A stretch of DNA of 64,000 bases from JAWSVE01 sp033852115 (GTDB taxonomy: Bacteria > Pseudomonadota > Gammaproteobacteria > Pseudomonadales > Cellvibrionaceae), in contig JAWSVE010000003.1 in assembly GCA_033852115.1 (NCBI GenBank), forward strand, positions 310,001-374,000, written 5' to 3'. Of the stretch, positions 41,598 to 50,760 are shown piece by piece; the stretch's first letter is position 1; the number at the start of each line of letters is the position of its first letter. The translations under genes and the position numbers were made by a program. The notes under the pieces are model-generated. The model was not told the DNA's origin. It did not search any database and saw nothing but the letters and a program-made list of their open reading frames with translations.

Positions 41598-44186
41598 CTA
41601 TTCATCGGCGCTTTCTTCTGCACCATCCTCACCATCGAGTTCATCGGTTTCTTCGATGCGCTCAACACCCGAAATATGTTCACCCGGTTTAACTTTAATC
41701 AAGCGTACACCTTGTGTGTTTCGACCCAGCACAGATACTTCGTCTACCCGAGTACGCACTAAAGTACCTTGGTCGGAAATCAACATAATTTCCTCACCTT
41801 CAAAGACCTGCACTGCACCAACTAGGTCACCGTTCCGATCGGTCGTTTGCATGCCGATCACACCTCGCGAACCACGGCCTTTGGTCACAAACTCATCCAC
41901 CTCTGTGCGCTTCCCATAGCCATTTTGGCTCACGGTAAGGACATAACCGCCCTCTTGAGGGATAACCATTGAGATAACTGATTGACCTTCTTTCAAACGA
42001 ATGCCGCGTACACCACGAGAGGTTCGTCCCATTGGGCGGACTTCGCTTTCTTTAAACCTTGCTGCTTTACCGCTAGACGACAATAAGATGACTTCTTGAT
42101 GACCGTCGGTGATCGCGGTACTTACCAAACGATCACCTTCTTCTAATTCAACTGCACGCAAACCTGTACTGCGGGGACGCGCGAATTGCGTTAAGGCTGT
42201 TTTCTTCACGGTACCGTTAGCCGTCGCCATGAAGATAAAGTGATCATCATCGTACTCTTGCACTGGCAATATAGAAGTTATACGTTCGCCTTCTTCTAAT
42301 GGCAGCAAGTTAACAATGGGACGTCCTCGAGATTGACGCCCAGCCACTGGGATCTGATAGACCTTCAACCAATAGACTTGACCGCTGTTACTAAAACACA
42401 AAATGGTTGTGTGAGTATTCGCGATCAACAAGTGTTCAATAAAGTCTTCGTCTTTGAGAGACGTCGCTGCTTTACCCATACCACCGCGCCGTTGTGCTTG
42501 GTAGGCGTCAAGAGGTTGAGTTTTTGCATAACCTCCGTGGGAGATGGTGACGACACGATCTTCTTCGTTAATGAGGTCTTCTGTTGTGAGGTCTGCTTGA
42601 GACTCTTGAATTTCTGTACGTCGCTCATCGCCATATTCTTTATTCACGGCTTCGAGCTCTTCTCGAATCACTTCCATCAAACGCGAAGGATTGGACAAGA
42701 TGTTAAGGTATTCAGCGATGTCTTTTAGCTTTTCATCATATTCTGCGATGAGCTTGTCATGCTCCATTCCAGTCAGACGATGAAGCCGCAAATCCAAAAT
42801 GGACTGCGCTTGTGCTGGAGATAGGAAATATTGACCATCGCGAATGCCGTATTGGTCTTCTAAGTCATCAGGGCGACAGACACTATCGCCTCCATCACTT
42901 TTCGCACGCTCTAAAAACTCACCGACATCTGCAAGGTTCCAGCCTTTCGCCAATAGCGCTTCTTTCGCATCAGCGGGTGTAGCGGAGGACTTAATCAGCT
43001 CAATCACTGGATCAATATTAGCGATCGCAATAGCCAAGCCTTCGAGAATATGGCCGCGATCACGTGCTTTCTTGAGCAAGTAAACAGTACGACGAGTAAC
43101 AACTTCGCGACGATGACGCACGAAGTATTCAATAAGCTCCTTCAGGTTTAGCGTGCGCGGTTGATTGTCCACCAACGCAACCATGTTAATACCGAAGACA
43201 CTTTGAAGGGCAGTTTGTTGGTAAAGGTTGTTGAGAACGACCTCACCGGACTCACCGCGCTTCAATTCGATAACAATACGCAGCCCTTCTTTATCAGACT
43301 CGTCGCGCAGCTCCGATATACCCTCAATCTTCTTCTCTTTGACTAATTCGGCGATGCGCTCAATAAGCCGCGCCTTATTCAACTGGTATGGGATCTCGTG
43401 AACAATAATAACGTCGCGATTAGTCTTCTCATCGGTAATAACTTCAGCACGCGCGCGAACGTAGATTCGACCGCGTCCAGTGCGATACGCCTGCACAATC
43501 CCAGCACGACCATTAATGATCGCACCTGTTGGAAAGTCAGGACCAGGGACGTGCTGCATGAGTTCATCAATAGTAATGTCTTCGTTGTCGATAAACGCTA
43601 AACAGCCATTTACGACTTCGCGAAGATTATGCGGAGGAATATTGGTTGCCATACCCACCGCGATACCGGAAGAGCCGTTCACCAACAGGTTGGGGACTCG
43701 TGTGGGTAACACCTCAGGTATTTGTTCTTGTCCGTCGTAGTTATCAACGAAATTAACAGTGTCTTTGTCGAGGTCAGCCAAAAGCTCATGGGAGATTTTG
43801 GCCATGCGTATTTCGGTATAACGCATAGCGGCTGCTCGGTCGCCATCGATGGAACCGAAATTCCCTTGACCATCAACCAGCATATAACGCATTGAGAACG
43901 GCTGAGCCATACGAACGATGGTGTCATAAACAGCAGAATCACCATGTGGATGATACTTACCGATGACGTCGCCAACCACACGGGCTGACTTTTTGTACGA
44001 CTTATTCCAGTCGTTACCTAATTCGTTCATTGCAAACAGCACCCGGCGATGCACAGGCTTTAAGCCATCACGCACGTCCGGCAGCGCTCGCCCTACAATA
44101 ACGCTCATAGCGTAATCTAGGTAAGACTGTTTGAGTTCATCTTCGATGTTTCGGGACAGGATTTCTTTTGCTATATCGTCGCCCAT
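41598..44186 (-). CDS. gyrA: DNA gyrase subunit A
   Basis: 862 residues. The catalytic tyrosine is in AAMRYTEIRMAK. The quinolone-resistance region reads HPHGDSAVYDTIVRMAQ, with the wild-type Ser and Asp at the E. coli 83 and 87 positions, so target-based fluoroquinolone resistance is not predicted. The C-terminal DNA-wrapping domain carries the GyrA box as QRRGGMG (Met where E. coli has Lys) and ends in an acidic tail. The ATG at 44186 follows a GGAG-containing leader. Confidence 0.98.
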   Translation of the reverse strand: MGDDIAKEILSRNIEDELKQSYLDYAMSVIVGRALPDVRDGLKPVHRRVLFAMNELGNDWNKSYKKSARVVGDVIGKYHPHGDSAVYDTIVRMAQPFSMRYMLVDGQGNFGSIDGDRAAAMRYTEIRMAKISHELLADLDKDTVNFVDNYDGQEQIPEVLPTRVPNLLVNGSSGIAVGMATNIPPHNLREVVNGCLAFIDNEDITIDELMQHVPGPDFPTGAIINGRAGIVQAYRTGRGRIYVRARAEVITDEKTNRDVIIVHEIPYQLNKARLIERIAELVKEKKIEGISELRDESDKEGLRIVIELKRGESGEVVLNNLYQQTALQSVFGINMVALVDNQPRTLNLKELIEYFVRHRREVVTRRTVYLLKKARDRGHILEGLAIAIANIDPVIELIKSSATPADAKEALLAKGWNLADVGEFLERAKSDGGDSVCRPDDLEDQYGIRDGQYFLSPAQAQSILDLRLHRLTGMEHDKLIAEYDEKLKDIAEYLNILSNPSRLMEVIREELEAVNKEYGDERRTEIQESQADLTTEDLINEEDRVVTISHGGYAKTQPLDAYQAQRRGGMGKAATSLKDEDFIEHLLIANTHTTILCFSNSGQVYWLKVYQIPVAGRQSRGRPIVNLLPLEEGERITSILPVQEYDDDHFIFMATANGTVKKTALTQFARPRSTGLRAVELEEGDRLVSTAITDGHQEVILLSSSGKAARFKESEVRPMGRTSRGVRGIRLKEGQSVISMVIPQEGGYVLTVSQNGYGKRTEVDEFVTKGRGSRGVIGMQTTDRNGDLVGAVQVFEGEEIMLISDQGTLVRTRVDEVSVLGRNTQGVRLIKVKPGEHISGVERIEETDELDGEDGAEESADE

Positions 44187-44522
44187 AGGAGTGCGGCTTT
44201 CCTTTACTGCGGATACATTATTGTAATAATGACCACATACCAGAACCCGACTTAGCCGACCCTCTTATCAAAACGAGAGTCCCTCAACGGCTGTATTGAG
44301 TCGGTAGGTTGACTTGAGCCCCAACCGGTATGCACCAAACAAAATTTAGCGCGCGATAATAGCATAATTCCCTACAGATAAGCACTGTCTGGACTGTACC
44401 CTGGGAACAAACTGGTTATACTTGCGGGCCTTTACGGTTTGGAACGAAAACCTGTCCATATTTCGTTCAATACCTAGCCACAACCTACGCTATCAAGCCA
44501 CTCATCGCACAGGAAATGTAGT
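44187..44522. other. Divergent promoter region gyrA / amidohydrolase
   Basis: 336 bases between divergent genes. On the plus strand a TATACT (in GGTTATACTTG) is a possible -10 for the amidohydrolase operon, without a good -35. On the minus strand TATTAT (in GCTATTATCGCG) is a possible gyrA -10. The palindrome ATTATTGTAATAAT lies close to the gyrA start. No ORF or terminator. Confidence 0.5.
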
Positions 44523-45848
44523 ATGTCCGCCGACCAAGACGTCGATATTTTAATCAACGCCAAGTGGATCATACCGGTCATTCCTGAAGACCAGGTTTTC
44601 AGCGATTGCAGCATTGTGATTGCTGCCAACAAAATCGTAGGCATCTACCCTCAGTCCGAAGCGCTCAAGCGGTTTAACGCCACCGAGATTATCGATCTAA
44701 ACGAGCACGCTCTGATCCCTGGACTCATCAATGCACATGGTCACTTAGCCATGAGCTTAATGCGAGGCTATGCCGACGATTTGCCCCTATACACCTGGCT
44801 CGAGCAGCATATTTGGCCCGCCGAGGGCCGTTGGGTAAGCCCCGAGTTTGTTAAAGACGGCGCACAGTTAGCCATGGCGGAAATGATTCGCGGCGGAACC
44901 ACCTGCTTTAGCGACATGTATTTTTTTCCTGATCAGGTGGCCGAGGCAGCGCAGCAAGCCAACATGCGAGCACAAATCACTGCGCCAGTATTGGATTTTC
45001 CTACTGCATGGGCGGACAACGCTGATGAGTACATCAGTAAAGCGATTGAAGTGCATGACCAGTTTCGCACCAGCAGCCTTATCACAGTAGGGTTTGGCCC
45101 TCACGCGCCTTACACAGTATCGGACGCGCCCTTCCAGAAAGTCGCCACCTACGCGGAAGAACTTCAAGCGCCAATCCAAGTCCACCTTCATGAAACTGCT
45201 CAAGAGGTAAGCGACGCGCTGTCCAATACCGGTAAACGCCCTGTCGAGCGGCTGAACGATCTAGGGTTTTTCTCACCTGCCGTGCAGTGTGTTCACATGA
45301 CAACGTTAACCGACGAGGATATTGAGATTATCCAGCGCTGTGGAGCACATGTTATTCACTGCCCAGAATCCAACCTAAAACTCGCTAGTGGCATGGCACC
45401 CGTTGCCAAGCTACTCAAAGCCGGGGTGAATGTCGCATTGGGTACTGACGGATGTGCCAGCAACAACGATCTCGATCTTTTAGGTGAAATGCGGACGGCG
45501 GCACTACTTGCCAAAGCGGTCAGTGGCGACGCAGCGGTGGTGAATGCTCATCAAGCTCTGCGGATGGCAACCATAAACGGTGCTAGAGCGATGGGTAAAG
45601 AGCGTGAAATCGGCAGTTTAGAGGTAGGTAAGTTTGCCGATATAGCCGCAATCAAGCTTGATCAAATTGAAAACCTCCCCATGTTCAACCCAGTATCACA
45701 ACTTGTTTATAGCCATGTTAGTCACCAAGTCAGTGATGTTTGGGTCAATGGGCAGCCGGTCATGCGTCAGCGTGAACTCCTCACGTTGAACCAACGAGAC
45801 ATTACAAATCGTATACAACAATGGCAGCAGAAAATGTCGGCCAAGTGA
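44523..45848 (+). CDS. Amidohydrolase, 5'-methylthioadenosine/S-adenosylhomocysteine deaminase type (MtaD-like)
   Basis: 441 residues, metal-dependent TIM-barrel hydrolase of the TRZ/ATZ family. Metal ligands are in NAHGHLAMS, GPHAPYTV and HLHET; HCPESNLKLASG and GTDGCASNNDLDLLGEM complete the signature. The Pseudomonas homologue in the same position deaminates methylthioadenosine and feeds methionine salvage. mtnA, the neighbouring salvage gene in Pseudomonas, is not present here. Start ATG preceded by AGGAAA. Heads a plus-strand operon with ubiG, mupP and yciK. Confidence 0.88.
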   Translation: MSADQDVDILINAKWIIPVIPEDQVFSDCSIVIAANKIVGIYPQSEALKRFNATEIIDLNEHALIPGLINAHGHLAMSLMRGYADDLPLYTWLEQHIWPAEGRWVSPEFVKDGAQLAMAEMIRGGTTCFSDMYFFPDQVAEAAQQANMRAQITAPVLDFPTAWADNADEYISKAIEVHDQFRTSSLITVGFGPHAPYTVSDAPFQKVATYAEELQAPIQVHLHETAQEVSDALSNTGKRPVERLNDLGFFSPAVQCVHMTTLTDEDIEIIQRCGAHVIHCPESNLKLASGMAPVAKLLKAGVNVALGTDGCASNNDLDLLGEMRTAALLAKAVSGDAAVVNAHQALRMATINGARAMGKEREIGSLEVGKFADIAAIKLDQIENLPMFNPVSQLVYSHVSHQVSDVWVNGQPVMRQRELLTLNQRDITNRIQQWQQKMSAK

Positions 45849-45897
45849 CGCACTTTTATCAACTAAAAAACCAAGATTATTAAACCGGATTACAGCT

Positions 45898-46602
45898 ATG
45901 TCAGCGAATGTAGACTCCGCAGAAATTGCAAAATTTGAAGCGCTCGCCAGCCGTTGGTGGGATCCTGAAAGTGAATTTAAGCCACTTCATGCGATCAACC
46001 CGCTGCGCTGCAATTATATTGATCAATATTCGCCGGTGGCAGAGAAAAAGGTGCTCGACGTCGGTTGTGGCGGCGGCCTTATTAGCGAAGGCCTAACCCA
46101 TCGCGGGGCGGTGGTTACCGGTATCGACATGGGTGAAGCACCGTTGCAGGTTGCTAAATTACACGCATTGGAAACTGGCATCAGTATCGATTACCAACAA
46201 ATCACGGCCGAGGACATGGCAGAAAAAATGCCGGAGCAATTTGATGTCGTCACGTGTTTAGAGATGCTAGAGCACGTGCCCGACCCCAGTGCTGTAGTTA
46301 AAGCCTGTGCCGATTTAGTTAAGCCAGGCGGTCATATATATTTTTCGACAATAAATCGCAATCCCAAGGCCTATGCCTTCGCGATTCTCGGTGCTGAATA
46401 TGTGCTAAAGCTATTACCTAAAGGCACGCATGATTACGCGAAATTTATTAAACCATCCGAATTGGGTATTTGGATGCGCGAAGCAGGTTTACAGTTAAAA
46501 CACATGACCGGCCTTACCTTTAATCCAATTACTAGCAAATATAAATTAGTCGAGAAAGATGTCTCGGTTAATTACATGGTTCACGTACAAAAGCCGTTGT
46601 AA
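45898..46602 (+). CDS. ubiG: Ubiquinone O-methyltransferase UbiG
   Basis: 234 residues. SAM-dependent methyltransferase for both O-methylations of ubiquinone. KFEALASRWWDPESEFKPLH is the UbiG-specific N-terminus, VLDVGCGGGLISE the SAM-binding motif I, and LEMLEHVPDP motif II. It is 49 bases downstream of the amidohydrolase gene and 15 upstream of mupP. Confidence 0.97.
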   Translation: MSANVDSAEIAKFEALASRWWDPESEFKPLHAINPLRCNYIDQYSPVAEKKVLDVGCGGGLISEGLTHRGAVVTGIDMGEAPLQVAKLHALETGISIDYQQITAEDMAEKMPEQFDVVTCLEMLEHVPDPSAVVKACADLVKPGGHIYFSTINRNPKAYAFAILGAEYVLKLLPKGTHDYAKFIKPSELGIWMREAGLQLKHMTGLTFNPITSKYKLVEKDVSVNYMVHVQKPL

Positions 46603-46617
46603 GGTTTACCCTCTACC

Positions 46618-47280
46618 ATGAATTTAAAAGCAGTTGTTTTTGATCTAGACGGTACTTTAATCGACACCGCCCCCGACTTTGTCACAACCGTGAACACACT
46701 ACTCGCCGAAGAAGACGCACCTTTGCTCAGTGAAGAAGCTATTCGCCGAGTCGTTTCCAACGGCGCCCGTGCACTGGTGAGAAGAGCGTTTGATATTGAC
46801 CTTGAACACCCAGACTTCGACCGTTTGTTGCAACGTTTGCTTACCATCTATAGTGAACGGCTCTGCGTGGACACAACACCATTTCCCGGTATCGACCAGG
46901 TACTGAAATGCATAGATCAAAACAATCTCGCCTGGGGCATAGTAACCAATAAGCCATCTCAGTATACCAACCCAATTGTTGAACAATTAGCATTTAATCC
47001 TCAGCCCGGCAGTGTTGTCTGCCCAGATCATGTATCTCGATCTAAGCCTGACCCTGAGCCGCTCATTCTCGCCTGCCAACACTTAGGCTGCCACCCGCAA
47101 GATGTTTTGTATGTAGGGGATCACCTGCGTGACATCGAGTGCGGTAAACGTGCAGGAAGTGCCACCGTTGCAGCCGCCTATGGCTACATAGACGAAGGCG
47201 ATGATCCTCAATCATGGCAAGCGGACCATACGATTCACGCTGCAGCAGAGCTAGTGACAATTATTGAAAGCCAGCTTTAA
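46618..47280 (+). CDS. mupP: HAD phosphatase, MupP type (MurNAc-6-phosphate phosphatase)
   Basis: 220 residues. FDLDGTLIDTAPDF gives the nucleophile Asp9 and acid/base Asp11; TNKP, RSKPDPEPL and YVGDHLRDIECGKRAG complete the HAD motifs. Annotated in many genomes as phosphoglycolate phosphatase (Gph). The ubiG-x-yciK position is that of P. putida/P. aeruginosa MupP, which works in peptidoglycan recycling, so that name is preferred. Confidence 0.85.
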   Translation: MNLKAVVFDLDGTLIDTAPDFVTTVNTLLAEEDAPLLSEEAIRRVVSNGARALVRRAFDIDLEHPDFDRLLQRLLTIYSERLCVDTTPFPGIDQVLKCIDQNNLAWGIVTNKPSQYTNPIVEQLAFNPQPGSVVCPDHVSRSKPDPEPLILACQHLGCHPQDVLYVGDHLRDIECGKRAGSATVAAAYGYIDEGDDPQSWQADHTIHAAAELVTIIESQL

Positions 47281-47375
47281 GGCTGTTTTTCAAATATCGA
47301 ATAAACGTTCAGAACGACATCAATATCAGCAAAAAAGACAGACTCAATCAGCTGCAAACGTAATAGGAAACGCCA

Positions 47376-48158
47376 ATGACTTCGCCCAACCTTCAAGACT
47401 ACCAACCACCTACCGATCTGTTAGCCGGCAAAATCATTGCCGTGACTGGCGCTGGAGACGGTATTGGGCGAGTTGCTGCATTGACTTGCGCAAACCATGG
47501 AGCAACCGTTATTTTACTAGGGCGAACTATCCAAAAATTAGAAAAAGTGTATGACGAAATTGAGTCGTTGGGATGCCCTCAAGCGGCAATTTACCCGATA
47601 AATTTCGAAGGCGCTGTAGAAAAAGATTATGACGATATGGCGGTCGCCCTGGATAAAGAATTTGGCAAACTTGATGGACTGCTACACAACGCAGCAATTC
47701 TTGGGCCTCGTACCCCGCTCACCCATTTCAATGCCGAATCATGGCAAAGTGTCATGCAGGTAAACGCTACTGCACCGTTTTTAATGACCAAGGCTTTATC
47801 CCCCTTACTCGAGAAAGCACCACACGCTTCAATCATTTTCACTGGGTCGTCTGTAGGGTACGAAGGGCGTGCATTTTGGGGAGCTTATGCGGCCTCGAAA
47901 GCGGCAATAGAAAACATGATGCAAACCTTGTCATCAGAGCTATCCGACACCACCAATATTCGAGTTAACAGTATAAACCCTGGTGCGACCCGCACTAAAA
48001 TGCGCGCGCTCGCCTACCCTGGTGAAAACCCAAACACACTCAAAACCCCAGAAGACATCATGAGCAGCTACTTATTTTTATTAGGTGACGACAGTGTGGA
48101 AATAAGTGGCAAACAAATTCAATCGCAACCCAAAGATGGCCAACCTTCCATCCGTTAA
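47376..48158 (+). CDS. yciK: Short-chain dehydrogenase YciK
   Basis: 260 residues. Classical SDR with TGAGDGIGRVAA (cofactor), HNAAIL, the catalytic Ser in FTGSSVG, and YAASK. The YciK family's physiological substrate is unknown. Last gene of the amidohydrolase-ubiG-mupP operon, the same order as in Pseudomonas. Confidence 0.9.
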   Translation: MTSPNLQDYQPPTDLLAGKIIAVTGAGDGIGRVAALTCANHGATVILLGRTIQKLEKVYDEIESLGCPQAAIYPINFEGAVEKDYDDMAVALDKEFGKLDGLLHNAAILGPRTPLTHFNAESWQSVMQVNATAPFLMTKALSPLLEKAPHASIIFTGSSVGYEGRAFWGAYAASKAAIENMMQTLSSELSDTTNIRVNSINPGATRTKMRALAYPGENPNTLKTPEDIMSSYLFLLGDDSVEISGKQIQSQPKDGQPSIR

Positions 48159-48182
48159 ATGACACCTTTCCAATTGAAAAAT

Positions 48183-48212
48183 CAAAAAAAAAGCCCGGCT
48201 AGTTGCCGGGCT
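48183..48212 (-). terminator. Strong Rho-independent terminator reading on the minus strand
   Basis: AGCCCGGC (48192-48199) pairs with GCCGGGCT (48205-48212) around a five-base loop. The T-run required for termination exists only on the minus strand, where the stem is followed by about nine T residues. On the plus strand the stem is followed by AAAAG, so it is not a good terminator for yciK. It lies over 300 bases past the nearest minus-strand gene. Confidence 0.85.
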
Positions 48213-48515
48213 AAAAGTCAGTGTGAGAATTACGATTGCCATCTGAATTTGGTGTGGTATTTTTAAATCTAAATAAGCAACAGCGAGACACATTATTTAG
48301 ACTAAGGGTGTTACCACTAACCTTGGGCCATCCTGCTTTTACCTTGAGTTGCAAGGCAAAATTGATTTTCGATCTAGTGTACTGCTGAACCACCAACAAC
48401 ATGATCTACTCATCACTCGACCTCACTTCAGTATAGGCCTACCAGATAATTGAGTTAGTGTGTTTTTTTCTAAAGAATCTATTAAATGCTTAGAATTGCT
48501 CTGTAACTTTTGGTG
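48213..48515. other. Gap before the terminator, possible long 3' UTR or small RNA
   Basis: 303 bases without a convincing gene on either strand. On the minus strand it ends in a strong terminator. A TATACT hexamer (minus strand, near 48430) could be a -10 element but has no clear -35. A 63-codon minus-strand frame ends at 48211 inside the terminator and shows no ribosome site. Confidence 0.4.
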
Positions 48516-49124
48516 CTAACTTTCCTGAGCTGACAGGTTCTGTTCATCACTGGAATTCAATGTTCCCTGGTCAGTCGTTGATGACTTAGGCGATTCCGAT
48601 GTCGGAGATTCTGATGCCGGCATTTCTGGGTCAGCGCTTTCGGCGCTAGATTCAATAGAAACAGATGAAGCAGAAGTATTAGTAGGCGTTGTCATTTCTG
48701 GTTGATCATGTTTTTCAACATTTTGGTTAGACTTACTCTTCTCTGGCTGACCGTGCCAAGTCTTAACGTTAACTACCACACCATGATCAAGTGTAATGAC
48801 TAACTGGCGAGCCTGAATAGTTTGATTCTGGCTGCGAAAAATCAAAAAAACTTTGGTGTAGTGACTGTGCGTTTCCTTCACTTCATAGGTCAACTGGTGC
48901 CTAGTATCTTCGAGCTGTCTCTGACGACTAGGGTAGCCGATATGTTCTAGCACCCACTCTTCGGTGGTAACACCGGGCTTTATCTTTCCAAGAAGTTCAT
49001 CTGTTAATGGGTGTCCTTCGTATTCAACCCGGACTTCTCGACGAATATCTACAAATGTACAACTACTGAGCAATAGTACCCACAGTAAAAGTATCAACCG
49101 CGTGACGTTATTTTGGTTCAGCAC
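48516..49124 (-). CDS. Predicted outer-membrane lipoprotein of unknown function
   Basis: 202 residues. A lipoprotein signal is clear: hydrophobic LILLLWVLLL followed by the lipobox LSSC, with Cys about residue 22. Residues about 35-125 (HPLTDELLGKIKPGVTTEEWVLEHIGYPSRQ...) resemble BamE/OmlA-type small lipoprotein domains, with a G-x-P-x-x-R turn; that is a weak by-eye resemblance. The last 70 residues are low-complexity (Ser, Glu, Pro, Thr-rich). It is the last gene of the chemotaxis strand, three bases from the DUF2802 gene. Confidence 0.7.
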   Translation of the reverse strand: MLNQNNVTRLILLLWVLLLSSCTFVDIRREVRVEYEGHPLTDELLGKIKPGVTTEEWVLEHIGYPSRQRQLEDTRHQLTYEVKETHSHYTKVFLIFRSQNQTIQARQLVITLDHGVVVNVKTWHGQPEKSKSNQNVEKHDQPEMTTPTNTSASSVSIESSAESADPEMPASESPTSESPKSSTTDQGTLNSSDEQNLSAQES

Positions 49125-49127
49125 AGT

Positions 49128-50033
49128 TTAACTCACTGCGATAGCATTAGGTTTACCCGCTTGGCGCTGCACCATTGCAAGTAAAGCTGCTTCCGCTTTT
49201 GATAAACCACAGCGTTTCGCCACATCGCTTTCGGACAATCCTTGAGCGAGTAAACGTTTAGCTTGGTCAAATGGAGACACCACCGATTCAATTTTGTTAG
49301 GCTCTGCATATGCTTTACCTGGACTACTCCCAGTTGATGTGTTGCGCGTTTCGAGCTGCATATTATTGCGATTAAAAGCGCCCTTCTCTCTCGCTAAGTT
49401 ACTTGGTGCAGCAACAGGCCGTTTAGACGAATTCGTGCTGGCACTTTGGTAAAACGCATCAGTCGTTTTTGCCAAGCCATCTTGTAATACTTTGAGTTTT
49501 TCTGTTGCAGTAGAACTTATCTGCGATGCATGCTGATCTGAGGTTCGCTGGGCTGTTTTGTTGCCAGACACGGTGTTCGTTGAAGAGGCAATGTCACGAT
49601 CGGAACCAGTAGTACCTTGAGGACTAGGAGGTTGAGGACTAGTAGCTTTAGAACTGACAATTTGGGGATTGGCAACGCTCATCGACGCTGGTTCTGGCAC
49701 CACAGGATGATTAGATCCTGAAAAAGTCTGAGTCTTCTGTGCTGCTAAATCTTTTTGAAAATCACTTAATGATGAGGGCTGGGCCAACCTCTTTTCGAGT
49801 TGAATAATGCGCTGCCCCATTCCGACAGCCGCATTACCGGCAATTTGCAAATCGTGGCTTAATTCTCGATACCGGTGGTCGATATTTGCCACCTTAAGCT
49901 TGGTGACCCAAAGCATTCTCAAGACCAACGCTAGCGCAATCCAACTAATAGCCAACGTGCCGCCGAGAAATACGTCTTGCCAAGCACCCAAATTGCTGGA
50001 GTTGATTAATCCTGCCAAGAATCCATCTAACAT
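49128..50033 (-). CDS. DUF2802 protein linked to chemotaxis genes
   Basis: 301 residues. One N-terminal membrane span (about 22-43), a short coiled-coil stretch (HRYRELSHDLQIAG...IIQLEKRL), a long low-complexity linker, and a conserved C-terminal helix-turn-helix-like region FDQAKRLLAQGLSESDVAKRCGLSKAEAALL. This architecture and the place directly after cheW match the DUF2802 protein of Pseudomonas flagellar clusters. Function not known. Confidence 0.8.
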   Translation of the reverse strand: MLDGFLAGLINSSNLGAWQDVFLGGTLAISWIALALVLRMLWVTKLKVANIDHRYRELSHDLQIAGNAAVGMGQRIIQLEKRLAQPSSLSDFQKDLAAQKTQTFSGSNHPVVPEPASMSVANPQIVSSKATSPQPPSPQGTTGSDRDIASSTNTVSGNKTAQRTSDQHASQISSTATEKLKVLQDGLAKTTDAFYQSASTNSSKRPVAAPSNLAREKGAFNRNNMQLETRNTSTGSSPGKAYAEPNKIESVVSPFDQAKRLLAQGLSESDVAKRCGLSKAEAALLAMVQRQAGKPNAIAVS

Positions 50034-50148
50034 AATTGTCTCACTGTTGTGATGTCACTGATACTGACAGGCAGTGCCGACTATGCGTCCTTGCTCAATG
50101 AACTAATTTGACGGAATAAATACAAAACCTATGCTTTGCTTTCCGCTA

Positions 50149-50634
50149 TCAAACGCTGTCGATATCTGCCCACTCTTCATCGGTCAACAACTTGTCCAGC
50201 TCAATGAGTATCAAGAGTTCGTCATTTTTATGGCACACACCTTGAATAAACTTCGCTGTGTCATCATTTCCGACATTGGGAGCAGTTTCGATTTCTGACT
50301 GACGGAGGTAAACCACTTCGGCCACACTATCTACCAAAATCCCTACAACATGCTTATCAGCTTCGATAATAACAATACGCGTATTGTCATTAACTTCACC
50401 AGCGAGCAAACCAAAACGGTGGCGTGTGTCGATAACAGTGACAACATTCCCACGCAAATTGATTATACCCAGCACATAGGGCGGTGCACCCGGCACCGGG
50501 GCAATTTCCGAGTAACGTAATACCTCTTGCACCTGCATTACGTTAATCCCGTAGGTCTCACCTGCAAGCCGAAAGGTGACCCACTGCAATACGGGATCTT
50601 CGGTAGCGTTACTCGAAACGGAGCTAGTAGCCAT
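50149..50634 (-). CDS. cheW: Chemotaxis coupling protein CheW
   Basis: 161 residues. Couples receptors to CheA. The SH3-like domain is recognisable from WVTFRLAGETYGINVMQVQEVLRY, VLGIINLRGNVVTVIDTR and VVGILVDSVAEV, including the conserved Arg in NLRG. Start ATG preceded by GAGGAT. Upstream neighbour is a second CheW-domain gene (parP-like). Confidence 0.96.
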   Translation of the reverse strand: MATSSVSSNATEDPVLQWVTFRLAGETYGINVMQVQEVLRYSEIAPVPGAPPYVLGIINLRGNVVTVIDTRHRFGLLAGEVNDNTRIVIIEADKHVVGILVDSVAEVVYLRQSEIETAPNVGNDDTAKFIQGVCHKNDELLILIELDKLLTDEEWADIDSV

Positions 50635-50760
50635 GGTTGTTTATCCTCTACATCCTGCGTCAAAAATCAAACACATCACTCCCTTAATCATAGTTAAGAG
50701 CAGCTTTTATGCCAGGTAAAAAAAAGCGTGTTCGCTAAACTTTGTGTCATCTCCGCGACA

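Noticed and set aside
48211..48402. Minus-strand 63-codon frame before the 48.2-kb terminator
   Set aside because: No ribosome site and its stop lies in the terminator stem; more likely untranslated RNA or nothing.
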